Origin: an uncultured Bacteroidales bacterium
GTDB taxonomy: Bacteria; Bacteroidota; Bacteroidia; Bacteroidales; F082
Length of the DNA stretch: 64,000 nucleotides
Direction: 5' to 3'
NCBI GenBank assembly: GCA_947303335.1
Contig: CAMYYB010000003.1
Coordinates: forward strand, 28,648-92,647
Below are positions 24,998 through 33,907 of the stretch, piece by piece (the stretch's first letter is position 1; each line of letters begins with the position of its first letter). A model generated the notes under the pieces. The model saw nothing but the letters and a program-made list of their open reading frames with translations, did not search any database and was not told the origin of the DNA. The translations under genes were made by a program, and so were the position numbers.

Positions 24998-25026
24998 AAA
25001 AAGGAGGCTCAAAAAGCCTCCTTTTT
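24998..25026. terminator. Bidirectional terminator
   Basis: AAAAAGGAGGCT (24998-25009), loop CAAAA, AGCCTCCTTTTT (25015-25026). A-tract and T-tract flank the stem on both sides, so it serves the minus-strand T9SS gene ending at 25054 and also insulates the islet. Confidence 0.85.
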
Positions 25027-25053
25027 GGGTTTTGAGCACCAACCTCAGAATCT

Positions 25054-26613
25054 TTATTCCTTCACGAAACGGCGTGTTGTAACAAAAGCCTCACCTGTTA
25101 GACTGATGACGTAGGTCCCGGCAGGAAGTTCGCTCACATTCAGCTCGAATGCCTTGGTGCCGACATTCTGGCTACGCATCAACGCGCCCGTTATGCTATA
25201 GATATCGCAGCTCAGGACGGTTTGTTCACACTCAATCTTCACGGCCTCCGTTGCAGGATTGGGATAGATGGTGGCCTTGCTCATGAGATGCTCCGTGGTC
25301 GCATCCCACTCTCTAATCAGGTTGATGTCGTCCACCACCAGCATGAACTGGTCGGTGCAGTCGAAATGACGGAAGGCGACCCAGATGTCCTGTCCGGCAA
25401 ACTCGCGAAGGTCGACTTGGTATTCATACCACTGCCCTTGAGTCTTGGCCGTCATCGTGGTCTCCCAGATGGTCTTGAAGTCTTCAGGATTGGTATTGCT
25501 CTCGGTGGACACTGCAATGCCGAAATGCTCGGCAGGGTAAGCCTGGTCTTGGGCGCAAGCCCTGAAGGTAATCAGCTGGCAGTCGAGCTTATAAGGCGTG
25601 ACCATATAGTTGTCGGGGGTCAAAGGGATGTTGTTGAAATCGTCCATCGAGGCCGATCTGACGCTGAAGGGGTTCGCGGAATTGCCCCAGTTGTTGTTCA
25701 TCTGCCAGTTGTAGCCGTCGCCGTCAGCATCAATGGTGGTCCAGGTCAGGATACCGTCGTTGAAATCGAAAGTGATGTCACCCGCCGGCGGTTCCGGTGT
25801 AGGCGGCAACTCGCCCTCGCCCAACATATAGATGCCAATCAGGTTGGGACTTTGGTCGGCATCACCGATGAAGCAGATATTGCCCCTGTACTCGCCAATG
25901 TAAGCACCACCTGCGCTACCAGCTATCGAGAAGCCCGGGGTGGTGCCGAAGTCGAAGATGTAGGAACTGCTCAGTTGGTCGGCTTCAATCTCATAGTCGA
26001 AGACGTGAGCTGTGAAGCCTGCCACCGCGTGGATAAACAGATGGGCTATGCCGTTCTCGTCGGTGAAATAGCCCGTGCCGTGTACCGAATGTGCGCCCAT
26101 AGGGTGTGCCGTCGCCGTCTTGATGACGTTGCCGCTGCGGTCGATGAGGCGGAGGTCAAGATGCAGGTCAGGATTGTTGCCTGTTGCACCCGAGCCTACC
26201 CAGAAGCCGTCGTACACGGGATCGTAGGTGCAGTGGCGTAGCTCCTGGAAGTTGGTGTTCAGCGTACTGACCAAGGTCTTGTTGTGCAGGTCGAAGCACC
26301 ACACCGTGTTGGTGACGTCGCAACCGTAGAAATACTGTCCGTCGTAGGTCATGTCGCGGATGAAGCCGCAGCCATCGATGTCAAACTCTTCGAGGAAGTT
26401 GCCGTCCAAGTCGTACTTGAAGAACATGGACTGCACCGTGGAGGAATAGCCCCAGGCACTGGTGTAGATGTTCTCACCGTCGCACACCACACCGTGCTGT
26501 CGGCCTGTGGTGGTAACGAAAGAGGTGATAAAGTCCCACATATCGGTGGTTTCAGCCGATGCGGGCAAGGTCATCGCAAAAAGCGGAATCAAAAAAAATA
26601 AGAGTTTTTTCAT
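25054..26613 (-). CDS. T9SS-exported protein with a cleaved-adhesin (choice-of-anchor J) domain
   Basis: 519 residues from ATG 26613, which begins the signal peptide MKKLLFFLIPLFAMTLPASA; an upstream ATG at 26655 would put 14 residues before it. The N-terminal ~260 residues look like a beta-propeller-type repeat (GENIYTSAWGYSST, YDGQYFYGCDVTN, HCTYDPVYDGFWVGSG). After a Pro-rich linker (PPTPEPPAGD) comes a cleaved-adhesin/MAM-like sandwich (FNDGILTWTTIDADGDGYNW ... WVAFRHFDCTDQFMLVVDDINL). The C-terminus is a type A T9SS sorting domain: IYPNPATEAVKIE ... LPAGTYVISLTG ... RRFVKE. The protein is expected on the cell surface or outside. Its substrate is unknown. Confidence 0.88.
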   Translation of the reverse strand: MKKLLFFLIPLFAMTLPASAETTDMWDFITSFVTTTGRQHGVVCDGENIYTSAWGYSSTVQSMFFKYDLDGNFLEEFDIDGCGFIRDMTYDGQYFYGCDVTNTVWCFDLHNKTLVSTLNTNFQELRHCTYDPVYDGFWVGSGATGNNPDLHLDLRLIDRSGNVIKTATAHPMGAHSVHGTGYFTDENGIAHLFIHAVAGFTAHVFDYEIEADQLSSSYIFDFGTTPGFSIAGSAGGAYIGEYRGNICFIGDADQSPNLIGIYMLGEGELPPTPEPPAGDITFDFNDGILTWTTIDADGDGYNWQMNNNWGNSANPFSVRSASMDDFNNIPLTPDNYMVTPYKLDCQLITFRACAQDQAYPAEHFGIAVSTESNTNPEDFKTIWETTMTAKTQGQWYEYQVDLREFAGQDIWVAFRHFDCTDQFMLVVDDINLIREWDATTEHLMSKATIYPNPATEAVKIECEQTVLSCDIYSITGALMRSQNVGTKAFELNVSELPAGTYVISLTGEAFVTTRRFVKE

Positions 26614-26620
26614 GATGTGT

Positions 26621-28129
26621 TTATTTGTTTTGTAATGATAGATAAGCTTTTCCAAGATATTCGGTGATGTCGCTGGCGATTAGGGACTCCTGCCCTATTT
26701 CCTCAGCGGCGTAGTCTCCGGCAAGGCCGTGGAGATAGACCCCAAGAACCGCTGCCTCCTCGGGTGAATAGCGTTGCGCCAAAAGCGAGAGGATGATACC
26801 TGTCAGCACGTCGCCGCTGCCTGCTGTAGCCATTCCGGGGTTGCCTGTGGTGTTGAAGAAACAGGTGCCGTTCGGAAAGGTGATGGCGGTGTGGGCGCCC
26901 TTCAGGACGATGATGAGGTTGTATTTCACCGATAGTTCACGCTGTTTTTCGAGTCGTTCAAACGAGGTTGAGGTCTTCCCTACCAAGCGTTCAAACTCCT
27001 TGGGATGAGGCGTCAGGATGGTCTTGGCGGGCAGGAAAGCGAGCCAAGTGGGATTGTCGGAGAGGATATTCAAGGCATCGGCATCCATGACGAGGGGCAC
27101 CTGTACCTCTTGTATTAATCGCTTCAAAGCACAGACGGTGCCATCGGCCTTGCCCAGTCCAGGGCCTACGCCTACAGCGGTAAAGGCATCCAAATGCCCG
27201 AAAGACGAGAAACAGGTTTCGGAGTCGTCACCGTCAATCATGGCTTCGGGGATGGCAGTCTGCAAGGGCAACTGGGCCACCTTAGGCAAGTGTACACTCA
27301 GCAGGCCTACGCCTGTGCGCAGACAGGATTTAGCACCTAACAGAGCTGCTCCCGTTTTGCCTTCGGAACCAGCAATCAGCAGGGCGTGACCGTAAGTGCC
27401 TTTGTGGGAGTATTTTGTGCGGTTGTGCAGGATGGGCTTTACCATCGCCTTGACGGTCAGCAGGTTGTTGGTCTCCACCTCTTCCAGATAGCGCGGGTGC
27501 AGGCCGATGTCCAACACCTCGAAGCGACCCACGTATGGGTCATTCTCCGGCAGCAGAAACGCCAGCTTGGGGAACTGGAAGGTCAGCGTGTAGTCGGCCT
27601 TGAAGATGAAACCCAAAGCGCTGGGCGCGTCGGCGAAGAGGCCCGAAGGGATGTCGATGGCCACTCGGATGGCTTTGGTTTGGTTGAGGTAGGCAATCAG
27701 GTCAGCGGTCATGCCCTGCGGCGGACGGTTGAGGCCCGAACCGAAGATGGCATCGACCACCACATCGTTGGCATCGACTTTCGGGAAGTCGTCCTCGGTG
27801 AGGATGTCGAACATCGGCACCTTGGTCTCGTTCACGAGGCGGTAGTAGTTCACCTCGCAGTCGTGGCTCATGCGGTCGCTGTAGCGCACCATAAACACCT
27901 GCGGGACAATCTCTTGCCGGTTCAGCATACGGGCTACGGCCAGACCGTCTCCCCCGTTGTTTCCCATGCCGCAGAAAATCTTGATGGTCTTCTCTCGCGG
28001 GGTTCTACGATAAAGCCATTCGAAGACCTTCGTCGCCGCCCGTTCCATCAAGTCAATGGACTCGATAGGCTCGTTTTCAATGGTATAGCGATCCGCTTCT
28101 CTTATTTGTTCTACTGACAGTATCTTCAT
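26621..28129 (-). CDS. nnr: Bifunctional NAD(P)HX epimerase / ADP-dependent dehydratase
   Basis: 502 residues. The N-terminal YjeF_N epimerase domain (about 1-215) has MERAA, CGMGNNGGDGLAVARML and DAIFGSGLNRP. The C-terminal ribokinase-like dehydratase (about 220-500) has SHKGTYGHALLIAGSEGKTGAALLGAKSCLRTGVGL, LTPHPKEFERL, and the catalytic GNPGMATAGSGDVLTGII. It repairs hydrated NADH/NADPH in the cytoplasm. It ends 8 bp before the T9SS gene's start and begins 3 bp after the zinc-ribbon ORF, so it is co-transcribed with one or both. Confidence 0.95.
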   Translation of the reverse strand: MKILSVEQIREADRYTIENEPIESIDLMERAATKVFEWLYRRTPREKTIKIFCGMGNNGGDGLAVARMLNRQEIVPQVFMVRYSDRMSHDCEVNYYRLVNETKVPMFDILTEDDFPKVDANDVVVDAIFGSGLNRPPQGMTADLIAYLNQTKAIRVAIDIPSGLFADAPSALGFIFKADYTLTFQFPKLAFLLPENDPYVGRFEVLDIGLHPRYLEEVETNNLLTVKAMVKPILHNRTKYSHKGTYGHALLIAGSEGKTGAALLGAKSCLRTGVGLLSVHLPKVAQLPLQTAIPEAMIDGDDSETCFSSFGHLDAFTAVGVGPGLGKADGTVCALKRLIQEVQVPLVMDADALNILSDNPTWLAFLPAKTILTPHPKEFERLVGKTSTSFERLEKQRELSVKYNLIIVLKGAHTAITFPNGTCFFNTTGNPGMATAGSGDVLTGIILSLLAQRYSPEEAAVLGVYLHGLAGDYAAEEIGQESLIASDITEYLGKAYLSLQNK

Positions 28130-28132
28130 ACA

Positions 28133-28315
28133 TCATTCCTCCACTTCCCATTCAAAACCACAATCCTCACACTCGTACACAATATCATTGCTACCAATAA
28201 AACCTATAAGGAAACCATCATTCCCCATTAACATTGAACCCATGATTCCATTTTCCCAATTGAATCCACGTTCACCGTAATCAATGTTTCTACTTCCACA
28301 ATTCGGACAATACAT
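28133..28315 (-). CDS. Small zinc-ribbon protein
   Basis: 60 residues. Two Cys pairs, MYCPNCGS at the N-terminus and YECEDCGFEW at the C-terminus, would form one zinc ribbon. The middle is a Gly/Met-rich hydrophobic stretch (GIMGSMLMGNDGFLIGFIG) that could be a hairpin or membrane-associated segment. Function unknown. It lies 3 bp upstream of nnr. Confidence 0.7.
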   Translation of the reverse strand: MYCPNCGSRNIDYGERGFNWENGIMGSMLMGNDGFLIGFIGSNDIVYECEDCGFEWEVEE

Positions 28316-28373
28316 ATCACTTCTTCATTAAAAGTTAATCACAATTTCCTCTATTTGTCAGGATGCAAAACAA

Positions 28374-28976
28374 CTACTTTACATTAATCTGCTCAAGTTC
28401 ATCCTCCAGTTTCTCCTTCCCCTCAAACAATATTCCCTTAATCCCTACAGCATTCGCTCCAGCGACGTTGTTCGGGTTGTCGTCAATAAACACCGTCTCT
28501 TCAGCCTTGATGCCGAAACGTTGCAAAGCCAGTTGAAAGATTTCCGGGGAGGGCTTCATCACCCCTACGATGCCTGAAATCACCATGTCCTCCATGAGGT
28601 TGAGGACGGGATAAACCGGCCGCACCAAGGCAAATGTCTCCTCCGACCAGTTGGACAAACCAAAGACGCGAAAACCCTTTTCTTTCAAGTGCTTGATGTA
28701 TTCCTCCATGCCGGGTATCTGTCCGCCCATCATCTTCATGAAGTCGCCGTAATACAACTCTATTTCTTTCTTCCACTCGGGATGCTCGGCAATCAGTTCC
28801 GCTGTGCCTTCCGCAATGGGTTTGCCATTGTCATGCTGGGCGTTCCATTCGTAGGTGCAGATATTCGTAAGGAACCATTCGGCCTTCTCAACATCGCCGA
28901 AATAAGGGTCATACAAATAATGCGGGTTCCAGTCAAGGAGCACGCCGCCATAGTCGAAGATGATATTTCTAATCAT
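28374..28976 (-). CDS. HAD family phosphatase (subfamily IA)
   Basis: 200 residues from ATG 28976, which lies downstream of the -7 element at 29003-28996; an in-frame ATG at 29006 falls upstream of that promoter and is rejected. Motif I is NIIFDYGGVLLDWNP, in which DYG replaces the usual DxD second Asp; motif II is FGLSNWSEE; motif III is KPSPEIFQLAL; motif IV is VFIDDNPNNVAGA. These features place it with YihX/epoxide-hydrolase-N-like HAD phosphatases acting on small phosphorylated metabolites such as sugar 1-phosphates. Confidence 0.9.
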   Translation of the reverse strand: MIRNIIFDYGGVLLDWNPHYLYDPYFGDVEKAEWFLTNICTYEWNAQHDNGKPIAEGTAELIAEHPEWKKEIELYYGDFMKMMGGQIPGMEEYIKHLKEKGFRVFGLSNWSEETFALVRPVYPVLNLMEDMVISGIVGVMKPSPEIFQLALQRFGIKAEETVFIDDNPNNVAGANAVGIKGILFEGKEKLEDELEQINVK

Positions 28977-28995
28977 AATGCTGTCTAAATTTCGG

Positions 28996-29003
28996 CAAAA
29001 ATA
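28996..29003 (-). promoter_or_regulatory. -7 element for the HAD phosphatase gene
   Basis: TATTTTTG on the minus strand, 20 bp before ATG 28976, matches TAnnTTTG and fixes the start choice. Confidence 0.5.
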
Positions 29004-29100
29004 CAAAAAACAAGCACGAAATAATGCTAATTAATGTTGAAAGAAACTTATAATCTTCATTTTGGACTATTATTCCAACATACGTTACATTTCTTTTTCA

Positions 29101-29108
29101 TACTTTTG
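29101..29108 (+). promoter_or_regulatory. -7 element for the LolA-like/C25 protease operon
   Basis: TACTTTTG on the plus strand, 43 bp before ATG 29152. It excludes the upstream in-frame ATG at 29062 as the start. Confidence 0.45.
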
Positions 29109-29151
29109 TCACTTCGTTAAGCCAACTTTTCCATACGAATCCATCATCAAA

Positions 29152-29790
29152 ATGAAGCACATCTATTTAATTATCAGCATTATCGGAGCAATGATTGCCT
29201 CCGTCAACCTAAATGCACAGACCCCCGAGGAGGTGGTCGAACGCATGTCAGCCGAGATTGCGAAAGGCGACTCCCTCGGTATGTCCTTCGACATGGTCAT
29301 GTCCATCCCCATCCTCGGTGAGTTCCGCAGCACCAACTACACCCTTGGCAACAAGATGAGATTAGAAGTCACAATCCAGGGCAATAAAAACATCACCTGG
29401 AGCGACGGCACCACCGACTGGACCTATGACGCGGACAAGAACGAGGTGACCATCTCCAACAGCAAACCCAAGGCAGACAACAACAACCAAGGCGACACAG
29501 GACTGGTCACAGGCGTAAACGAAGGCTACGACCTTTCCTTCGACAAGAAGACCGACGACAAGACCTGGTACATCACCTGCAAGAAATCAAAGTCAAACAA
29601 AGAGAAGGACGACCCGAAGCGCATCGACATCGCCGTCTCGAAAGCCGATTACATGACCGTCTATATGAAGACCAAAATGAAAGCCATCGGCATCTCGATG
29701 GAGAAGTTCAAGCTGGGCGTCACTGAGGACCAAGTCACCTTCAACCCCGCCGACTACCCCACCGCCAAGATTATTGACGAGAGGGAATAA
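29152..29790 (+). CDS. LolA-like periplasmic protein
   Basis: 212 residues from ATG 29152, with signal peptide MKHIYLIISIIGAMIASVNLNAQ. The mature part has the order of an incomplete beta-barrel of the LolA/LppX kind: MSFDMVMSIPILGEFRSTNYTLGNKMRLEVTIQGNKNITWSDGTTDWTYDADKNEVTI, then a lid-like charged loop, then beta strands to the C-terminus. It could bind lipid or lipoprotein in the periplasm. It is followed after 4 bp by a C25 protease gene, an unusual pairing. No paralogue of lolB is visible, which is normal for this phylum. Confidence 0.75.
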   Translation: MKHIYLIISIIGAMIASVNLNAQTPEEVVERMSAEIAKGDSLGMSFDMVMSIPILGEFRSTNYTLGNKMRLEVTIQGNKNITWSDGTTDWTYDADKNEVTISNSKPKADNNNQGDTGLVTGVNEGYDLSFDKKTDDKTWYITCKKSKSNKEKDDPKRIDIAVSKADYMTVYMKTKMKAIGISMEKFKLGVTEDQVTFNPADYPTAKIIDERE

Positions 29791-29794
29791 AGCC

Positions 29795-32700
29795 ATGAAA
29801 AAAACTGTCTTACTGCTTGCCCTCGTCGCAAGCCTTTACACCCTGCAAGCCCAGGAATATCGCTTCAACGGCGATCCTGACGGCTTCAGCATCAGCAACA
29901 GAAGCAGCCTTCAACTGACGATAAGACATAACCTCGGTGCCGTCACCATCGAAAATGCCGACCGCACCGAAGTGCAAGGTCAGGTCATCACCCTTTCAGG
30001 TATCCATTGCGCCAACCAAGCCGGTGCCCCCGACCTGCCAAGCCACAGCACCTTTATCGCCATCCCCAACGGGGCAACAGCCTCGCTCAAGATGGTGTCC
30101 TCCAATACCAAGCTCATCCAAAATGTCGACCTCATCCCTGCGGCGATGCCTCAGTTGGACAACAACGACAGCCCTGCCGTGTATCAAAAAGACATGAGCA
30201 TCTATGGGCGCAACGCCTTCTACCCCGAGTCGCCTTTCCGTATCTCGGAGGTCAGTAGCATCCGTGGCGTGCAGGTGGTTGAGGTAGGCGTGATGCCCTT
30301 CCAATACAACCCCGTCACGAAGGAGCTGATGGTCTATAGCGAGATGGAACTGAGTTTGGATTTTGTCTTTGACGACGAGAACGGCTACCACGATGGGACG
30401 GCCCTACAGTATGGCGACCCTCGCTACCGCAGCCCCGAATGGGACCAGATTCTGCAGGACATCATCCTCAATCGTGATGCCTTGCCTGAAATCGACTACG
30501 GCGAACGCAGGCGCAATCACTATGAGAACCGCGAAACGGGCTGCGAATACATGATTATCACTCCCGACAATGAAGACTTCATTCAACTGGCCGACAGCAT
30601 CAAACTGTTTCGCACCGAGCAAGGCATCCCCACCGAAATCTTCACCGTCACGCAATGTGGCGGCAATACCCAGACAGCCCTCCGCAACTTTATCCGCAAC
30701 GCCTACAACAACTGGGACATGCCCCCAACGGCAGTCCTGATACTGGGCGACCACAACTCGGACGGCACGCAAGGTGTCGTTTCGTACACAATGAACAACC
30801 ACCCGGGCGGTGACAGCTACAACCCCTACATCTCGGACCACGCCTATGCTGTGATGGGCAACAACCACATGCCTGAAATTATCCTGGGCCGCATCACAGG
30901 ACGCGACTTCGACGAGCTGTACCACATGATTAAGAAAGACCTCGACTATGAACGCCAGCCTCCTACCGACCCCAACTTTTATGACCATCCCGTTACTGCT
31001 ATGGGATTCCAGTTGGAACGCTGGTTCCAGCTCTGTTCTGAGGTGGTGTACGGCTTCTTTGAGAACGAGCTCGGCAAGCACCCCGTGCGTCAGAATGCCA
31101 TCTACCAAGGCACCCCCGGCAGCCGATGGTCGACCTACGAATACACCAACTCGGTGCTGAACTACTTCGGTCCATCGGGTTGCGGCTACATTCCCCAAAA
31201 CATGTCTCACCTCACGGACTGGAGTGCCACAGGCTACACGGTAAACGAAGCCATCAACAGCGGAGCCTTCCTGCTTCAGCACCGCGACCACGGTGCGGAA
31301 GAGTTGTGGGGCGAGCCAAGTTACAGCATCGGCTTCATCAAGCGACTCACCAACAAAGGCCTCACTTACGTCATGTCGAACAACTGCCTCACGGGCAGGT
31401 TCAACTACAGCGGCCCTGACGGCTGCTTCGCCGAAGCATTCCACCGTCACCAATATGGTGCCCTGGGTCTCATCGCTGCCACTCAGGTCTCCTATTCATT
31501 CGTCAACGACATCTATGTTTGGGGCAATTATGATAATATGTGGCCCGACTTCATGCCCACCTATGGCACACAACACCCCACCAACTTCGCCCGTCCCGCT
31601 TTCGGCAATGCGGCAGGAAAATACTTCCTCCGCCAGTCTTCGTGGACTGATGACGGCGTAAAAGAAATCACCTATTATTTATTCCACCAGCATGGCGACG
31701 CCTACATGAACCTTTACACTGAGATGCCGCAGGAACTCACCGTAGAGATGCTTCCCGTCCTCGCTGCAGGCAACAGCTACTACACGGTGAAAGCCGATGA
31801 AGGAGCCAACATCTGCCTGAGTGTCAACGGACAAATCATCGGGTATGACATTGCTACGGGTAACACTCAACAGATTGCCGTCACACCTCAGGAAGTCGGT
31901 ACCACCATAAAACTCACCATCACCAAACAGGACTACTATCGTTACGAGCGTTTCATCAAGACCATCCCCACCGACAAGCCTTACGTGATTTTCGATGCCA
32001 TCGACATCAACGACGAGGAAGGAAACGGCAACCAAGCCCCTGACTATAACGAGACTTGCCGCTTGGGAATCAGCCTACGCAATGCCGGCTTCTCCCATGT
32101 AGACAGTTTCAACGTCACCCTCAGTTGCGGCCACCCCTCGGTGGAAATCACGCAAAACACCTTCTCCTACAACAGCATGGAAAGCGCCGAGACCCAGATG
32201 CAAGCGGATGCCTTTACCGTGCATTTCGGCGACGACCTTTGCGACCAAGAGAAGGTGAAGTTTTACCTGAAAATGGAAAACGACGGCTACACCTTCTTCG
32301 ATAGTGTCACCCTCATCGTAAAAGCCCCGAGCTTAAAATGCGGCAACCTCAGCATCACCGGCTTGGACGGCACCCCTATGGATCGCTTGATGAAAGGCAC
32401 TTCTTCTTATCTGACCTTCGACATCATCAACCAAGGAGGAAGCAAGTCAATGGAAATCATCAACAAGCTCAACCTTCTTGCTCCTTTCCTTAGTGTCGAC
32501 GAGGCTGATATTTGCATTCCTGCCATCGAAGCCAGTGCCACGGAACAAGTCACTTTCCTTGCCCATGTGGACGAGGATGCTGAAGATGGTGTCATCAACT
32601 ATAGCCTGCAAGCCCAAAGCGGACACTACGCCGACCTGATAGAGCGCAGTATTCCATTGGGATACACCTCGGAAGACTTTGAAGACGAGGAACTAAACTC

Positions 32701-33904
32701 TAACCTGCAATGGAATCTGGGTTCGGGCAGCAAGAAATGGTACGTCACAGAAGACAGCACCGCGAATGGAGGCCACTGCATGCGTTCACCTTCTTTAAAC
32801 AACAACGCAAATGCACACCTCAACATTGGTATCTCCACTGAAATCAGTGACAAATTCTCATTTTGGCACAGAACCTCCACCGACGACGGCGATATTCTCT
32901 CCTTCATGTTGAACGGAAAGGAAGTAGATTCCTGGAGCGGTATCAACGATTGGGAGTATGAGGAATTTGAGTTGCCGGCAGGAAATAATCTCATTCGCTT
33001 TTCCTTCAAGAAAGACACTGAAGGCAGTGCGGGCGAGGATGCTGTCATGATTGACCAGCTCCGTTTCCCGCCTTTTGCCAATATGGTGCTTTATGCAGGT
33101 GATGACTCCGAGATCTGCCCCAACTCCACTTTCATCCCTGATGGTTACATCTATAACCAAAAGAGTCTCATCTGGCTCACCAATGGCGATGGCGACTTCG
33201 ACGATGCCACCCTTGAGCACCCAACCTATACCTTTGGCGAAGGCGACAAGGCAGAAGGTCAAGTGGAGCTCACCCTCATGGGTGTCTCTGCACAAAACAA
33301 TACCCAGCAGAGCAGCACAGTAGTTGTGAGCCTATTCCCAATGTTTGACACCGGCGACCAACCCCAAACACCTATCGGCAGCACTGAAGTCGACTTGCGC
33401 GAAGTAAGTGAAACCGTGTATGATGCAGAAGAGGTGGATGATGTCATATATGTTTGGGAACTTGAACCAGAGACTGCTGGCATCCTCATCCAAGAAGGTC
33501 ATCAAGCCCGCGTGGAATGGGACATCGACCATCGCGGTCAGGCCAGCATCAGTTACCGATACGAGAACACCTGCGGTTCCACTGCCCTTTCAGAAACACT
33601 CACCGTCAACATTTTCAATTCAACTGGAACAGACGAGCAAGAAGCCAAACGAATTGAGGTATACCCCAACCCCGCAACCGACATGATTCTCGTGAAGAAT
33701 CACGGAGAAGGCATCGATGCTTTACGTGTTGTTGATTTAACGGGAAAAGTAGTGTATGAATGCAATCAAGCCCAGAGAAATCAAGGCCCAGAAACCATCT
33801 TGATTGAGACTTCCAAATTTGGTGGCAGCGGCATCTATACCCTCCAAGTTGTCCAAAACGGCAAGGTTACCTATATCAAAGTTGTTGTCATTCAAACGGT
33901 TTAG
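29795..33904 (+). CDS. C25 (gingipain-like) cysteine protease with T9SS sorting domain
   Basis: 1369 residues from ATG 29795 with signal peptide MKKTVLLLALVASLYTLQAQ. A propeptide region (about 20-220) precedes the C25 catalytic domain: catalytic His in LLQHRDHGAEELW (about residue 499) and catalytic Cys in SNNCLTGRF (about residue 531), followed by CFAEAFHR as in gingipains. After the Ig-like fold come a CARDB-like segment (NYNETCRLGISLRNAGFSHVDSF), a cleaved-adhesin/MAM-type domain (about 960-1090), another Ig/PKD-like segment, and the type A sorting signal VYPNPATDMILV ... SGIYTLQVVQ. It should be secreted through T9SS and act outside the cell. The next gene is a second C25 protease 3 bp downstream. 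Confidence 0.93.
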   Translation: MKKTVLLLALVASLYTLQAQEYRFNGDPDGFSISNRSSLQLTIRHNLGAVTIENADRTEVQGQVITLSGIHCANQAGAPDLPSHSTFIAIPNGATASLKMVSSNTKLIQNVDLIPAAMPQLDNNDSPAVYQKDMSIYGRNAFYPESPFRISEVSSIRGVQVVEVGVMPFQYNPVTKELMVYSEMELSLDFVFDDENGYHDGTALQYGDPRYRSPEWDQILQDIILNRDALPEIDYGERRRNHYENRETGCEYMIITPDNEDFIQLADSIKLFRTEQGIPTEIFTVTQCGGNTQTALRNFIRNAYNNWDMPPTAVLILGDHNSDGTQGVVSYTMNNHPGGDSYNPYISDHAYAVMGNNHMPEIILGRITGRDFDELYHMIKKDLDYERQPPTDPNFYDHPVTAMGFQLERWFQLCSEVVYGFFENELGKHPVRQNAIYQGTPGSRWSTYEYTNSVLNYFGPSGCGYIPQNMSHLTDWSATGYTVNEAINSGAFLLQHRDHGAEELWGEPSYSIGFIKRLTNKGLTYVMSNNCLTGRFNYSGPDGCFAEAFHRHQYGALGLIAATQVSYSFVNDIYVWGNYDNMWPDFMPTYGTQHPTNFARPAFGNAAGKYFLRQSSWTDDGVKEITYYLFHQHGDAYMNLYTEMPQELTVEMLPVLAAGNSYYTVKADEGANICLSVNGQIIGYDIATGNTQQIAVTPQEVGTTIKLTITKQDYYRYERFIKTIPTDKPYVIFDAIDINDEEGNGNQAPDYNETCRLGISLRNAGFSHVDSFNVTLSCGHPSVEITQNTFSYNSMESAETQMQADAFTVHFGDDLCDQEKVKFYLKMENDGYTFFDSVTLIVKAPSLKCGNLSITGLDGTPMDRLMKGTSSYLTFDIINQGGSKSMEIINKLNLLAPFLSVDEADICIPAIEASATEQVTFLAHVDEDAEDGVINYSLQAQSGHYADLIERSIPLGYTSEDFEDEELNSNLQWNLGSGSKKWYVTEDSTANGGHCMRSPSLNNNANAHLNIGISTEISDKFSFWHRTSTDDGDILSFMLNGKEVDSWSGINDWEYEEFELPAGNNLIRFSFKKDTEGSAGEDAVMIDQLRFPPFANMVLYAGDDSEICPNSTFIPDGYIYNQKSLIWLTNGDGDFDDATLEHPTYTFGEGDKAEGQVELTLMGVSAQNNTQQSSTVVVSLFPMFDTGDQPQTPIGSTEVDLREVSETVYDAEEVDDVIYVWELEPETAGILIQEGHQARVEWDIDHRGQASISYRYENTCGSTALSETLTVNIFNSTGTDEQEAKRIEVYPNPATDMILVKNHGEGIDALRVVDLTGKVVYECNQAQRNQGPETILIETSKFGGSGIYTLQVVQNGKVTYIKVVVIQTV

Positions 33905-33907
33905 GCT

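Noticed and set aside
29007..29151. Riboswitch in the leader of the LolA/C25 operon
   Set aside because: The leader after the -7 element is under 45 nt with no conserved aptamer sequence.
30404..31453. 349-codon minus-strand frame inside the first C25 protease
   Set aside because: Long antisense frame due to codon bias (few TTA/CTA/TCA codons); composition is Val/His-rich and the sense strand has clear catalytic motifs.
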